Assembly (NCBI RefSeq): GCF_017876295.1
Contig: NZ_JAGINT010000001.1
Coordinates: forward strand, 3,410,001-3,474,000
Length of the DNA: 64,000 nucleotides
Direction: 5' to 3'
Source: Kribbella aluminosa
GTDB lineage: Bacteria > Actinomycetota > Actinomycetes > Propionibacteriales > Kribbellaceae
The position numbers and the translations under genes are program-made. This document shows, piece after piece, positions 41,551 through 50,423 of this stretch. Within the stretch, counting starts at the first letter, position 1, and each line of letters begins with the position of its first letter. The notes beneath the pieces were generated by a model. The model worked only from the letters and a program-made list of their open reading frames with translations. It was not told the origin of the DNA and did no database searches.

Positions 41551-43080
41551 ATGGCGCGGATGGTGATCCGGAACGTCGCGGTGCTGTTGGTGCCCGAGCT
41601 GGGGGAGTGCCGGGTGGACGAGGCGCAGGACATCCACGTACAGGACGACCTCATCGTCGCAACCACCCCAACCGGCAGCCAACCCCACGTCGGCCATACA
41701 CGTGGTACGCCGGACGGCGAGTCGAGCGGCGCACCAGTCGGTCACGTGGGTGGGGTGCCAGCTGGTGAGACCGGTGGAGCTCCGGCCGGGCAGGCGGGTG
41801 GTGGGCCGGGTGGTCGGGCGCGTGGTGGGTCGGGTGGTGGACCGGCCGGGCATGCGGATGGTGCGCCGGGCGGGCGGGCGGGTGGTGGGTTGGTTGAGGT
41901 GGTGGAGGGGGGTGGGTTGCTGGCGGTGGCGGGGTTGGTCAATTCGCATACGCACAGTCCGATGGTGATGATGCGGGGGGCTGCGGAGGATCTGGCGATC
42001 GAGGATTGGTTCAATCGGCGGGTTTGGCCGATGGAGGTCAATCTGACGCCGGGGCGGGTGCGGGTGGGGGCGCGGTTGGCGTGTGGGGAGATGTTGCTGG
42101 GTGGGGTGACCACGTTTGTCGATCACTACTTCCATGCGGATCAGATCGCCGCGGCCGCGGTGGAGGCGGGGATCCGGGCGGACTTGGCGCCGACGTACTT
42201 CTCTTCCACCGAGCAGGACGTGAGCGCGGCGTTCGACGTGAGTCGTGAGCTTCGGGGCGTGCATCCGCGGATCACCGCACGCCTGGGGCCGCATGCGACG
42301 TACACGGTGAACGACGACGATCTTCGGCGTGCGGCGGATATCGCGCGTGCCGAGGGGTTTCGGATCCATCTGCACGCGGCGGAGACCGACGAGCAGACGC
42401 AGGCGTCGGTCGACAAGCACGGTGTGACGCCGGTGCAGGTGCTGGAGCGGACGGGAGTGCTCGACGCCGGGGCGTTGATCGCGCACGGCTGTGGGATCCG
42501 GGAGGCGGATCTGGCGATTCTGGAGCGGTACGCGGACCGTACGGCGGTTGCGTCCTGCCCGAAGGTCTATCTCAAGCTGGCGATGGGTGAGGTCACGCCC
42601 ATCAAGGGGCTTCTCGAGGCCGGCGTCAGCGTGGGTGTCGGCACCGACGGGGCGGCCGTGCACAACACGCTTGACGTCTGGGAGGCGATCCGGATGGTCG
42701 CGCTCACCCAGAAGCAACGCGAGCAGGACGCCGAGTGGATGAGCCTGTCCGACACCCTCCGACTAGCGACTCGGGGTAGTGCTGCCGCGGCGGGGCTCGC
42801 CGGTCGGGTCGGTGTGCTCGAGCCCGGCTACCAGGCCGACATCGCGCTCGTCGACCTCAGCGCGCCGCACAACCAACCGCTGCACGACCCACGGGCTGCC
42901 CTCGTGTACTCCGTCCGCGCCGCCGATGTCGTCACGGTCCTCGTCGCCGGCGAGGTCGTCGTACGCGATCGCGAACTCACCACCATGGACCTCCAGGAGG
43001 TCCTCGCGGACGCCCGGTCCCTGGCGCACACCCTTGTCGACCTGTCAGCGGGCGGCGCCATCCAGCACTACAACCCGTAG
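41551..43080 (+). CDS. Amidohydrolase, MTA/SAH-deaminase (TrzN/AtzA) type, with Gly-rich insert
   Basis: A 509-residue metal-dependent deaminase/hydrolase. Metal and catalytic residues: LVNSHTHSPMVMMRGAAED (H-x-H near residue 130), GVTTFVDHYFHADQIAAAAV, FRIHLHAAETDEQTQASVDK (His/Glu near 272), HGCGIREADLAIL and VGVGTDGAAVHNTLDVWEAI (Asp near 364). Relatives deaminate methylthioadenosine, S-adenosylhomocysteine, guanine or triazines; which applies is unknown. ATG 41551 stands five bases after a perfect AGGAGG. Between DIHVQDDLIVATT and EGGGLLAVAGLVNSH about 75 extra residues are Gly/Ala/Pro-rich (ETGGAPAGQAGGGPGG), interrupting the small beta domain. The following 200 bases use mostly G-ending codons. 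Confidence 0.85.
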   Translation: MARMVIRNVAVLLVPELGECRVDEAQDIHVQDDLIVATTPTGSQPHVGHTRGTPDGESSGAPVGHVGGVPAGETGGAPAGQAGGGPGGRARGGSGGGPAGHADGAPGGRAGGGLVEVVEGGGLLAVAGLVNSHTHSPMVMMRGAAEDLAIEDWFNRRVWPMEVNLTPGRVRVGARLACGEMLLGGVTTFVDHYFHADQIAAAAVEAGIRADLAPTYFSSTEQDVSAAFDVSRELRGVHPRITARLGPHATYTVNDDDLRRAADIARAEGFRIHLHAAETDEQTQASVDKHGVTPVQVLERTGVLDAGALIAHGCGIREADLAILERYADRTAVASCPKVYLKLAMGEVTPIKGLLEAGVSVGVGTDGAAVHNTLDVWEAIRMVALTQKQREQDAEWMSLSDTLRLATRGSAAAAGLAGRVGVLEPGYQADIALVDLSAPHNQPLHDPRAALVYSVRAADVVTVLVAGEVVVRDRELTTMDLQEVLADARSLAHTLVDLSAGGAIQHYNP

Positions 43081-43088
43081 GAGGGGCG

Positions 43089-43469
43089 TGGGGCCGGCCG
43101 TCGACGCCGTTCGCGGTGCGCCCCAAACTGCGCCGCGATCCGGGTTTGTCGGAGCAAGAACTCGACAAGATCAAGGAACGTACTCGCACCGACGGGTTGT
43201 GCGTATTCGGGCTGCGGTTCAGCCGGGACCGGATGGCGCCGGGACCGGTTCGCGACGCTGCGTGAGCAACTGGGCGATGCGCTCGAGGCGATCGAGCTCG
43301 ATTCGGGGCCTGGCAATGCCGCCCGTCCCAGCCAGAGCGCCGCCGACGGCCCCGCGACGGATACACCCGGAGCGCGCACTCGGTACTCACCCGGGTTCTG
43401 CGTGAGTACCTGCGGAACTCGGCGTACCACGCGCGCTCCCGAGCGGTGGATTTCTCCGCGAGCATCTGA
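43089..43469 (+). pseudogene. Decayed C-terminal fragment of an alpha/beta (dienelactone-type) hydrolase
   Basis: Three frames join into one recognisable C terminus. Frame one from 43089 reads RPKLRRDPGLSEQELDKIKE, then TDGLCVFGLRFSRDRMAPG. Frame two, near 43235-43320, reads RFATLREQLGDALEAIELDS and GPGNAA. Frame three, about 43368-43469, reads RSAHSVLTRVLREYLRNSAY and ends HARSRAVDFSASI-stop. This follows the order of an alpha/beta-hydrolase tail containing the catalytic His in AHSVLT. No N-terminal nucleophile region is present and at least two frameshifts separate the pieces, so this is a remnant. Confidence 0.65.
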
Positions 43470-43703
43470 CAGCGAGACAACCGTCCGTTCGGAAGTGCAA
43501 AAGATCGCGTTGGGTAACCCTGGTGCGATGGTTCGGTGCCGCTATAACTGGGAAACCTGTCAGTAACCGGGGGTTGTTCGTTGCTGTCCGCAAGGACGGG
43601 GGAGCGGTGCGTGACGCCGTCGTTTCCCTCTGGTCCTGAGTGCCGGAACCATGGCACGATCGGCCACCGAGGGACCACAGGGGACTGGGACGAGTGAGGC
43701 TGT

Positions 43704-44420
43704 ATGAACGGGCGGACAGCGGAGGACAGTCGGATTCCGATGAACGGGACCGCGACGGCGAACGGAACCACTAACGGTCACGCTCCGCAACCAAGCACGC
43801 ACCTCGAGGCGCCCGGCGAGTGGCAGTCCGGGCAGCAGGTCGGCGAGGTCCACCTCGACCAGCCGGAGGACGAGGTACGGCGGTCCGAGTGGCTGTCGGA
43901 GGTCCGTGACCGGCCACGGGACGCGAACGGTACGACGCTGCGCCAGTTCAGCACGCCCGTCCGGGTCGACGAGATCGCGGTCGCGGCGATGACGCTCGCC
44001 GAGGACCTGCAGGCCGCGACGCAGACGATGCCGGAGTCCGTCGAGCTGCGGCGGTTCCGGCGCGATCTGGACCACGCTGTGACCACGTTCCGGGACCTGG
44101 CGAGCCGGCTGGAGGCGACCGCCGGCAAGCTCGTCCGGCTGGCCGCGAACGAGGGCCAGACGTGCGGCGTCGGCTGGGGCGTCTGCCCTGAGCACGGGCT
44201 GACCCTGATGAACCTCGGCGACACCATCACCTGCCACGTCCTCGGCTGCCACCGCGAGAACGTCGGCGACGTCGAGCGCTGCAGCCACCCGGTCGCGTAC
44301 CGGGTCGTCGACGCGGCCGGCCCGTCGCTGCTCACCTGCGCCGGCCACGCCGTCGCCTGCCGCCTCTACTTCGACAACCCGGTCATCACCGCCACGGCCG
44401 ACAGCATGGAGCTCTTCTAG
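43704..44420 (+). CDS. Cys/His-rich protein of unknown function
   Basis: A 238-residue protein. Residues 1-75 are polar and disordered-looking (MNGTATANGTTNGHAPQPST). The middle is a helix (VAAMTLAEDLQAATQTMPES, FRRDLDHAVTTFRDLASRLE, possibly coiled-coil). The C-terminal third is rich in Cys and His: TCGVGWGVCPEHGL, ITCHVLGCHRENV, VERCSHPVAYRVVD and LLTCAGHAVACRL, a spacing suggestive of two small zinc sites. No signal peptide or membrane helix is seen. I do not recognise a named family. It stands alone, with about 230 bases of unassigned DNA upstream. Confidence 0.65.
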   Translation: MNGRTAEDSRIPMNGTATANGTTNGHAPQPSTHLEAPGEWQSGQQVGEVHLDQPEDEVRRSEWLSEVRDRPRDANGTTLRQFSTPVRVDEIAVAAMTLAEDLQAATQTMPESVELRRFRRDLDHAVTTFRDLASRLEATAGKLVRLAANEGQTCGVGWGVCPEHGLTLMNLGDTITCHVLGCHRENVGDVERCSHPVAYRVVDAAGPSLLTCAGHAVACRLYFDNPVITATADSMELF

Positions 44421-44648
44421 GCCTCCGGAGTGTTGGGCGGACCGACGTCACTGGCGCCTGTCCCCTTGAACATCCGGCCGCCGTCGGCGGTCAGTCGTAG
44501 GTAGTAGTCCGCGGAGCACGCCGTCCTCGTCGAGCGCGCGGATCCCCGAGCCGGCAGGTACGAAGGCGGACGTCTTCGCGGTCTTCACGACGTCCAGGCA
44601 GACGTCCAGAGGCCAGCGCGAGGGCCGCGAGGGGTCAAATCTCGACAA
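44417..44648 (-). pseudogene. Possible frameshifted remnant of a small gene
   Basis: On the - strand one frame gives WPLDVCLDVVKTAKTSAFVP, then AGSGIRALDEDGVLR (to about 44511). Skipping the single base at 44510 continues as DYYLRLTADGGRMFKGTGAS and ends PPNTPEA-stop at 44417. The junction reads naturally, which suggests one extra G broke a roughly 76-residue reading frame beginning at TTG 44648. No family is recognised and the start lacks a ribosome site, so this is tentative. It converges on the Cys/His-rich gene. Confidence 0.3.
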
Positions 44649-44700
44649 AGTCCTGCAAGAAGTCCACGGTTCCGGAACTCTTGACGGCGGGTCGGGCTGA

Positions 44701-44729
44701 ACTTAGTTTGTTGGATCAACAGACAAAGT
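44701..44729. promoter_or_regulatory. Candidate ROK-regulator operator upstream of the xylA operon
   Basis: ACTTAGTTTGTTGGATCAAC continues into AGACAAAGT, a local A/T-rich island. Its core TGTTG-GAT-CAACA (44709-44721) is a perfect dyad flanked by TTTG and CAAA. ROK-type xylose regulators bind A/T-rich palindromes of this kind. It lies 26 bases before the regulator start, suggesting autoregulation of the whole operon. Confidence 0.55.
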
Positions 44730-44746
44730 CCGGGAGAGGGTGCGCG

Positions 44747-45976
44747 ATGGTGATCCGGGGTGTTGCCGCCGACCATGTCGCGCTGCGCCGGAACAACCTC
44801 TCGGTGGTACTGCGGCATGTGCACGAGCTCGGGCCGCGGTCGCGCGCCCGGATCGCGGAGGAGACCGGGCTGAACAAGGCGACGGTCAGCAGCCTGGTCG
44901 CCGAGCTCGTCGAACGTGGTCTGCTCCGCGAGGGCTCCGCCGACTCCAGCCGCGCGCTCGGCCGTCCGGGCCAGCTGGTCGAGCTCGACGGCACCGGCGT
45001 CTGCGGCGTCGGCGCCGAGATCAACGTCGACTATCTCGCCGTCGTCGCGCTCGACCTGGCCGGCAACGTCGTCCACGAGAAGCGCGTCCCGGTGGACGTC
45101 GCGCACCTCGGACCCGGTACGACGCTCGACCGGTTCGCCGAACTCGTACAGGAGGCCGTCCAGGCCGTGGACGCACGCGGCGGGCAACTGGCCGGCGTCA
45201 CGCTCGCCGTACCGGGTCTGGTCGAAGGCGGGGCCGGCGAGCTGAAGCTGGCCCCGAACCTCGGCTGGAGCGAGCTGTCCGTCGCCAAGGAGATGCGCAC
45301 GCGCCTCGGCGAACCGACGTACCCGCTGCACGTGGACAACGAGGCGAACCTGGCGACGATGGCGGCGTACGCCGAACTGCGCGAGACCGGCGAGCTGCAC
45401 GACCTCGTACTGCTCACCGGTGCCGTCGGCGTCGGAGGCGGCGTCGTCTCCGGCGGCCACCTGCTCCGCGGCGCGCACGGGTACAGCGGCGAGGTCGGCC
45501 ACATGCCGGTCGCGCCACCCGGGCAGGCCTGCGGCTGCGGCCGGACCGGCTGCTGGGAGACCGTCGTGGGACTGACCGCACTGTTGCGTAAGGCAACGGA
45601 TCGCGACGACCCGGTCCGGGATCCGCGGCTGGACGTGGAGCAACGGCTGGCCGCGGTCGTCGAGCGCGCCGAAGCCGGGGACGCGCGTACCTTGTCCGCG
45701 CTGAAGGACGTCGGCACCTGGCTGGGGATCGGCGGCGCGATCCTGGTGAACATCCTGAACCCGGCCGTGCTCGTGCTCGGCGGGTACTTCGCCGTCCTCG
45801 GCCCGTGGCTGGAAGAGCCGCTGGAGAAGGCGCTGCGGGAGCGCGTGCTCGCACCGGACGGGGGCGGCTGCCGGGTCGTCCGGTCGGACCTGGGCTTCGG
45901 CGCAGCGGTCCGCGGCGGCGCGCAGATCTGTCTCGACCAAGTATTCGCCGACCCGACACAGCTAGGAGAGTCATGA
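44747..45976 (+). CDS. ROK-family transcriptional regulator (XylR-like)
   Basis: A 409-residue repressor-type ROK protein: winged helix SRARIAEETGLNKATVSSLV near residue 32, inter-domain GRPGQLVELDGTGVCGVG, sugar-binding domain with VTLAVPGLVEGGAGELKLAP near 160, VDNEANLATMAAYAELR, the loop TGAVGVGGGVVSGGHLLRGA near 225, EVGHMPVAPPGQACGCGRTG with zinc Cys near 265, and WETVVG. ATG 44747 follows GGGAGAGG by seven bases. The stop overlaps the oxidoreductase start (ATGA), and that gene overlaps xylA in the same way, so it most likely senses xylose or a related pentose and represses its own operon. Confidence 0.92.
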   Translation: MVIRGVAADHVALRRNNLSVVLRHVHELGPRSRARIAEETGLNKATVSSLVAELVERGLLREGSADSSRALGRPGQLVELDGTGVCGVGAEINVDYLAVVALDLAGNVVHEKRVPVDVAHLGPGTTLDRFAELVQEAVQAVDARGGQLAGVTLAVPGLVEGGAGELKLAPNLGWSELSVAKEMRTRLGEPTYPLHVDNEANLATMAAYAELRETGELHDLVLLTGAVGVGGGVVSGGHLLRGAHGYSGEVGHMPVAPPGQACGCGRTGCWETVVGLTALLRKATDRDDPVRDPRLDVEQRLAAVVERAEAGDARTLSALKDVGTWLGIGGAILVNILNPAVLVLGGYFAVLGPWLEEPLEKALRERVLAPDGGGCRVVRSDLGFGAAVRGGAQICLDQVFADPTQLGES

Positions 45977-47136
45977 CGAACCTGGGCATCGGCCTGATCG
46001 GCTACGCGTTCATGGGCGCGGCCCATTCGCAGGCCTGGCGGAGCGCGCCGCGCTTCTTCGACCTGCCGCTGGAACCGGAGCTGAACGTCCTGTGCGGCCG
46101 CAACGCCGACGCCGTCCAGGCGGCCGCGACCAAGCTCGGCTGGAAGTCGACCGAGACCGACTGGCACAAGGTGCTCGAGCGCGACGACGTCCAACTGGTC
46201 GACGTCTGTACGCCGGGCGACAGCCACGCCGAGATCGCGATCGCCGCCCTGCAGGCGGGCAAGCACGTGCTGTGCGAGAAGCCGCTGGCGAACACCGTCG
46301 AGGAGGCCGAGGCGATGACCGCGGCAGCCGAAGCGGCGCGCGCACGGGGGATCCGGTCGATGGTTGGTTTCACCTACCGTCGGGTGCCGGCCATCGCGCT
46401 GGCCCGGCAGCTCGTTGCCGAAGGCAAGCTCGGGACGATCCGGCACGTCCGCGCGCAGTACCTGCAGGACTGGATCGCGGATCCGGAGGCGCCGCTGTCC
46501 TGGCGGCTGGACAAGGCCAAGGCCGGCTCCGGCGCGCTCGGTGACATCGGCGCGCACATCGTCGACCTGACGCAGTACATCACCGGCGACACGATCGGCG
46601 AGGTCAGCGCGCGGCTCGAGACCTTCGTCAAGGAGCGTCCGATCGCCGCCGAGCACTCGGGGCTGGCCGGTACGGCGGGCACCGAACGCGGACCGGTCAC
46701 GGTCGACGACGCTGCGGTGTTCCTGGCGACGTTCCGCAGCGGCGCGCTCGGGGTGTTCGAGGCGACCCGGTTCGCGACCGGGCGGAAGAACGCGATCCGG
46801 ATCGAGCTCAACGGCAGCCTCGGCAGTCTGGCGTTCGACTTCGAGGACATGAACCTGCTGCACTTCTACGACGCAACCGAAGACTCGAGGACGGCGGGCT
46901 TCCGCCGGATCCTCGCCACCGAACCCGACCACCCGTACGTCGGAGCGTGGTGGCCGCCGGGCCACCTGCTCGGCTACGAGCACGGGTTCACCCATCAGGC
47001 CGTCGACCTGGTCACCGCGATCGCCGGCAACACCGATCCGGCGCCGTCGTTCGCCGACGGACTGCAGGTCCAGCGCGTGCTGGCCGCGGTCGAGGCCAGT
47101 TCGACATCCCGTCAATGGCAGGAGATTCCAGCATGA
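45973..47136 (+). CDS. Gfo/Idh/MocA-family oxidoreductase
   Basis: A 387-residue NAD(P)-dependent sugar oxidoreductase. The N-terminal Rossmann motif is [19 protein letters not shown], with [20 protein letters not shown] near residue 75. The family's catalytic Lys lies in [20 protein letters not shown] near 98. The C-terminal half carries [20 protein letters not shown] near 195 with the Asp/His pair, then [20 protein letters not shown]. Substrates of such enzymes are pentoses, hexoses or inositols. Lying between a ROK regulator and xylA with ATGA overlaps on both sides, it probably acts on a pentose or pentoside that feeds xylose isomerase. Confidence 0.93.
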   Translation: MTNLGIGLIGYAFMGAAHSQAWRSAPRFFDLPLEPELNVLCGRNADAVQAAATKLGWKSTETDWHKVLERDDVQLVDVCTPGDSHAEIAIAALQAGKHVLCEKPLANTVEEAEAMTAAAEAARARGIRSMVGFTYRRVPAIALARQLVAEGKLGTIRHVRAQYLQDWIADPEAPLSWRLDKAKAGSGALGDIGAHIVDLTQYITGDTIGEVSARLETFVKERPIAAEHSGLAGTAGTERGPVTVDDAAVFLATFRSGALGVFEATRFATGRKNAIRIELNGSLGSLAFDFEDMNLLHFYDATEDSRTAGFRRILATEPDHPYVGAWWPPGHLLGYEHGFTHQAVDLVTAIAGNTDPAPSFADGLQVQRVLAAVEASSTSRQWQEIPA

Positions 47137-48281
47137 ACAGCTTTACCCCGACCAAGGACGACAAGTTCTCCTTCGGGCTGTGGACCGTCGGCTGGCAGGG
47201 CGTCGACGTCTTCGGTACGGCGGTCCGCCCGGCGATGGACCCGGTGCACGCCGTCGAGAAGCTCGCCGAGCTCGGCGCCGCCGCGGTGACGTTCCACGAC
47301 GACGACGTCGTACCCGACGACAGCACCCGCGACCAGGTGCTCGAGCGCTTCAAGAAGTCGCTCGCCGAGACCGGCATGGGCGTCGAGATGATGACGACGA
47401 ACCTGTTCAGCCACCCGGTCTTCAAGGACGGCGGCCTGACCGCGAACGACCGTCAGGTACGCCGGTACGCGCTCGCCAAGGTGCTGCGGAACGTCGACCT
47501 GGCAGCCGAGCTCGGCGCGACGACGTACGTGCTGTGGGGTGGCCGTGAGGGTGCGGAGTCCGGCGGCTCGAAGGACGTCCGGGCGGCGCTGGACCGCTAC
47601 AAGGAGTCGATGGACATCCTGTGCGCGTACGTCCGGGAGCAGGGCTACGACCTGCGGTTCGCGATCGAGCCGAAGCCGAACGAGCCGCGCGGCGACATCC
47701 TGCTGCCGTCGATCGGGCACGCGATCGCGTTCATCCAGGACCTCGCCGACCCGGAGCTGGTCGGCATCAACCCCGAGGTCGGGCACGAGCAGATGGCGTC
47801 GTTGAACTACGCGCACGGGATCGCGCAGGCGTTGTGGCACGGGAAGCTGTACCACATCGACCTCAACGGGCAGCACGGTCCGCGCTTCGACCAGGACCTG
47901 CGATTCGGCGCCGGCAACCTGCGTGAGGCGTTCTGGACCGTGGACGTGCTGGATCAAGGGGGGTACGACGGCTACGTGCACTTCGACTACAAGCCGCCGC
48001 GGACCGAGGACGAGGACGGGGTCTGGGAGACCGCGCGTGCCTGCATGCGGAACTACCTGATCCTGCGGGCGAAGGCGCGGGCGTTCCGGGCCGACCCGGA
48101 GGTCGTGCAGGCGCTGGCGGACGCACGCGTCGCGGAGCTGTCCGAGCCGACCCTGGGCGAGGGCGAGTCGCTGGACGAGCTCCGCAACGCGACGTACGAC
48201 CGGGAGGCGCTGGCCGATCGGGGTCTCGGCTTCGAGAAGCTGGATCAGTTGGCGATGGAGCACCTGCTGGGCGTGCGGTAA
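47133..48281 (+). CDS. xylA: Xylose isomerase
   Basis: XylA (382 residues) interconverts D-xylose and D-xylulose (and glucose/fructose). It is the short actinobacterial class. The catalytic His is in [14 protein letters not shown] near residue 54. [14 protein letters not shown] near 130, the metal ligands in [15 protein letters not shown] near 180 and [17 protein letters not shown] near 218, and [20 protein letters not shown] near 240 follow. ATG 47133 overlaps the previous stop (ATGA) and has AGGAG upstream. It is the last gene of a three-gene operon; no xylulokinase gene is seen in the window. The converging epoxide-hydrolase gene ends on the very next base. Confidence 0.97.
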   Translation: MNSFTPTKDDKFSFGLWTVGWQGVDVFGTAVRPAMDPVHAVEKLAELGAAAVTFHDDDVVPDDSTRDQVLERFKKSLAETGMGVEMMTTNLFSHPVFKDGGLTANDRQVRRYALAKVLRNVDLAAELGATTYVLWGGREGAESGGSKDVRAALDRYKESMDILCAYVREQGYDLRFAIEPKPNEPRGDILLPSIGHAIAFIQDLADPELVGINPEVGHEQMASLNYAHGIAQALWHGKLYHIDLNGQHGPRFDQDLRFGAGNLREAFWTVDVLDQGGYDGYVHFDYKPPRTEDEDGVWETARACMRNYLILRAKARAFRADPEVVQALADARVAELSEPTLGEGESLDELRNATYDREALADRGLGFEKLDQLAMEHLLGVR

Positions 48282-49337
48282 CTACAGCTTGCCGAAGAAG
48301 GCGCGGAGGTCCTCGACGACGAGTTCGGGGACCTCCAGCGCCGCGAAGTGCCCACCGCGGTCGAACTCGGTGTAGTGCACGACGTCGAACTCGCGCTCGA
48401 CCAGCTTGCGGACCGTGCTGTCGTTCGGGAAGACCGCGAGTCCGGTCGGTACGGCGCAGTGTTCGACCTGGGCGCCCCACGCGGACTGCGCCTCGCGGTA
48501 GAGCCTGGCTTGCGAGCCGGCGGTCCGCGTCAACCAGGTCAGCGTCACGGTGTCGAGGATCTGGTCGTTGCCGATGGCACCTTCGCGGTGGCCGTAGTCG
48601 TCGTACCACTCGAGGTTCCAGGCGAGCTGGCCGACGGGCGAGTCGAGCAGCGCATACGCGAGGGTCTGCGGGCGGGTGCCCTGGATCGCGGCGTACCCGG
48701 ATCGCTCGTTCTGCCAGCGGTCCAGGCCGCCCAGCCGTTGCTGCTCCGCCTCGGTCAGCTCCTCGCCCTGCGGGAACACGAAGTACCCGTCGAGATGCAG
48801 GCCGATCACCCGGTCCGGTACGAGCCGTGCCAGGGCGGGGCCGATGCGGGCGCCCCAGTCGTACCCGTGAACGCCGTACCGCTCGAAGCCGAGCTGTTCC
48901 ATCAACGTGATCCAGGCGCGCGCGATCCGGTCGACACCCCAGCCGCCCGTGGTCGTCACGCCGCTGAACCCGAAGCCGGGCATCGTCGGCACGACCACGG
49001 TGAACTCCTGGGCGAGCGCGTCGATCACCTCGAGGTAGTCCGACGCCGCGCCCGGCCAGCCGTGCAGCAGCAACAGCGGCGTACCCCAGCCGGCGAGCAG
49101 ATAGTGCACGCGCTGCCCGTCGATCTCGGTGACATACTGTGGATACGTATTCACCCGCTTCTCGAAGCGGCGCCAGTCGTACGCCGTGCGCCAGTAGTCC
49201 GTCACTTCCCGCAGCCGTCCGAGCTCCACGCCGTACGACGATCCCGCGTCCGGCAGCTGATCCGGCCAACGCGCCGCGTCCAGCCGCTGCCGCAACTCGT
49301 CCAACTCCGCCTGCGGTACCTCTGCTCGAAACTCCAT
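48282..49337 (-). CDS. Epoxide hydrolase (alpha/beta-hydrolase with EHN domain)
   Basis: A 351-residue epoxide hydrolase. Residues 1-100 are the EHN lid domain (VPQAELDELRQRLDAARWPD, WRRFEKRVNTYPQYV). The core shows the oxyanion motif LLLLHGWPGAASDYLEVI near 97, the nucleophile elbow YGVHGYDWGARIGPALARL (Asp near residue 160, typical of epoxide hydrolases where esterases have Ser) and the base in EFDRGGHFAALEVPE near 328. Lid tyrosines are likely in the GYAAIQGTRPQTLAYAL region. It acts on small epoxides, probably for detoxification. ATG 49337 begins the family N terminus. Confidence 0.92.
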   Translation of the reverse strand: MEFRAEVPQAELDELRQRLDAARWPDQLPDAGSSYGVELGRLREVTDYWRTAYDWRRFEKRVNTYPQYVTEIDGQRVHYLLAGWGTPLLLLHGWPGAASDYLEVIDALAQEFTVVVPTMPGFGFSGVTTTGGWGVDRIARAWITLMEQLGFERYGVHGYDWGARIGPALARLVPDRVIGLHLDGYFVFPQGEELTEAEQQRLGGLDRWQNERSGYAAIQGTRPQTLAYALLDSPVGQLAWNLEWYDDYGHREGAIGNDQILDTVTLTWLTRTAGSQARLYREAQSAWGAQVEHCAVPTGLAVFPNDSTVRKLVEREFDVVHYTEFDRGGHFAALEVPELVVEDLRAFFGKL

Positions 49338-49391
49338 ATCTACGACGCTAGAAGCAGTACCGGACAGCTGCTGGCCGCTACGCTCGATGGC

Positions 49392-49694
49392 ATGAAGTAT
49401 GTCGCACGCATCGTCGAGGTGCCGGAGCACGGCATCAAGCTGGAGCCGGTGGACGGGACCACGGTTCCGCAGCAGCCGACCGAGGTGAACCTGCTCGGCA
49501 TGGCGATCGCACTCGCGCTGGGAGCCGCCGGTTATCGCCACCACGCGGAGCGGCGGGATCCGGAACTGCAGACGCTGGACGCGCTGATCGCGGGTGAGGC
49601 TGTGATGCCGTGGAAGCCGGGCGCTCCGGGGTACCTCGTCTGTGAGCTCGCCGACGGCCGGCCGGCCTGCGAGGTTCGGCCGAGCGCTGAGTGA
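49392..49694 (+). CDS. Small protein of unknown function
   Basis: A 100-residue protein beginning YVARIVEVPEHGIKLEPVDG, with a hydrophobic segment LLGMAIALALGAAGYRHHAE near residue 36 that may be a single helix, and an acidic/aromatic end (GYLVCELADGRPACEV). No family is recognised. Codon usage is normal and ATG 49392 is a plausible start, although no strong ribosome site precedes it. It lies six bases before the DUF2071 gene, so both are probably on one transcript diverging from the epoxide-hydrolase gene. Confidence 0.5.
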   Translation: MKYVARIVEVPEHGIKLEPVDGTTVPQQPTEVNLLGMAIALALGAAGYRHHAERRDPELQTLDALIAGEAVMPWKPGAPGYLVCELADGRPACEVRPSAE

Positions 49695-49700
49695 CTCGGC

Positions 49701-50423
49701 GTGACCTGGCCGGAGGCGCCGGCGTTGCCGCGGCCGCGCGTCCTGCGGCAGCGGTGGCTGGATCTGACCTTTGTCCATTGGGCTTTCGAGCCCGCGGACG
49801 TCGCGCACTTCTTCCCGCCGGGGACGCGGCCGGACACGTTCGAGGGGCGGACGTACGTCGGGCTGGTGCCGTTCCGGATGGTCGACACCGGGCTGCCGCG
49901 TGGCCCGGGTGTTCCGTACTTCGGGTCGTTCCTGGAGACGAACATCCGGCTGTACTCCGTCGACCAGACCGGCCGGCGGGGTGTCGTGTTCCTGAGCCTG
50001 GACGCGGACCGGCTGGCGGTGGTGGCCACGGCGCGGACGGTCTTCGGGCTGCCGTACCGCTGGGCGCGGATGTCGCACGAACGCCACGGCAACCACCACA
50101 GCTACAGCTCGGCCGTCCGCGGCTCCGGCGCCCGTGCGGCCGTCGGTGTCGACATGGGCGAACGCCTCCCGATCGGTCCGCTCGAAGACTTCCTGACCGC
50201 TCGTTGGGGGCTGCACGTCCACCGTGCCGGCCGCACCTGGTACCTCCCGAACGAGCACCCGCCGTGGATCCTGCACACCGCCCAGCTCACCACCTTGGAC
50301 GCCGACGGCCTGCTGCGGTCGGTGGGGCTGGACCCGCCCGGTCGCGCGCCGGATCATGTCGCGTTCAGCGCGGGGGTTCCTGCGGAGTTCGCCGTACCAT
50401 CAGCTCCTCCGTCTGCTGGATGA
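49701..50423 (+). CDS. DUF2071 (YqjF) family protein
   Basis: A 240-residue protein with the DUF2071 pattern: LRQRWLDLTFVHWAFEPADV near residue 14, FFPPGTRPDTFEGRTYVGLV near 37, VPYFGSFLETNIRLYSVDQT near 70, RGVVFLSLDADRLAVVATAR near 93 and LPYRWARMSHERHGNHHSYS near 117. The C-terminal AGRTWYLPNEHPPWILHTAQ is also typical. The fold is related to acetoacetate decarboxylase-like barrels; activity is unknown. A GTG start at 49701 is used. The last 59 bases overlap a converging TPR-protein gene. Confidence 0.85.
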   Translation: MTWPEAPALPRPRVLRQRWLDLTFVHWAFEPADVAHFFPPGTRPDTFEGRTYVGLVPFRMVDTGLPRGPGVPYFGSFLETNIRLYSVDQTGRRGVVFLSLDADRLAVVATARTVFGLPYRWARMSHERHGNHHSYSSAVRGSGARAAVGVDMGERLPIGPLEDFLTARWGLHVHRAGRTWYLPNEHPPWILHTAQLTTLDADGLLRSVGLDPPGRAPDHVAFSAGVPAEFAVPSAPPSAG

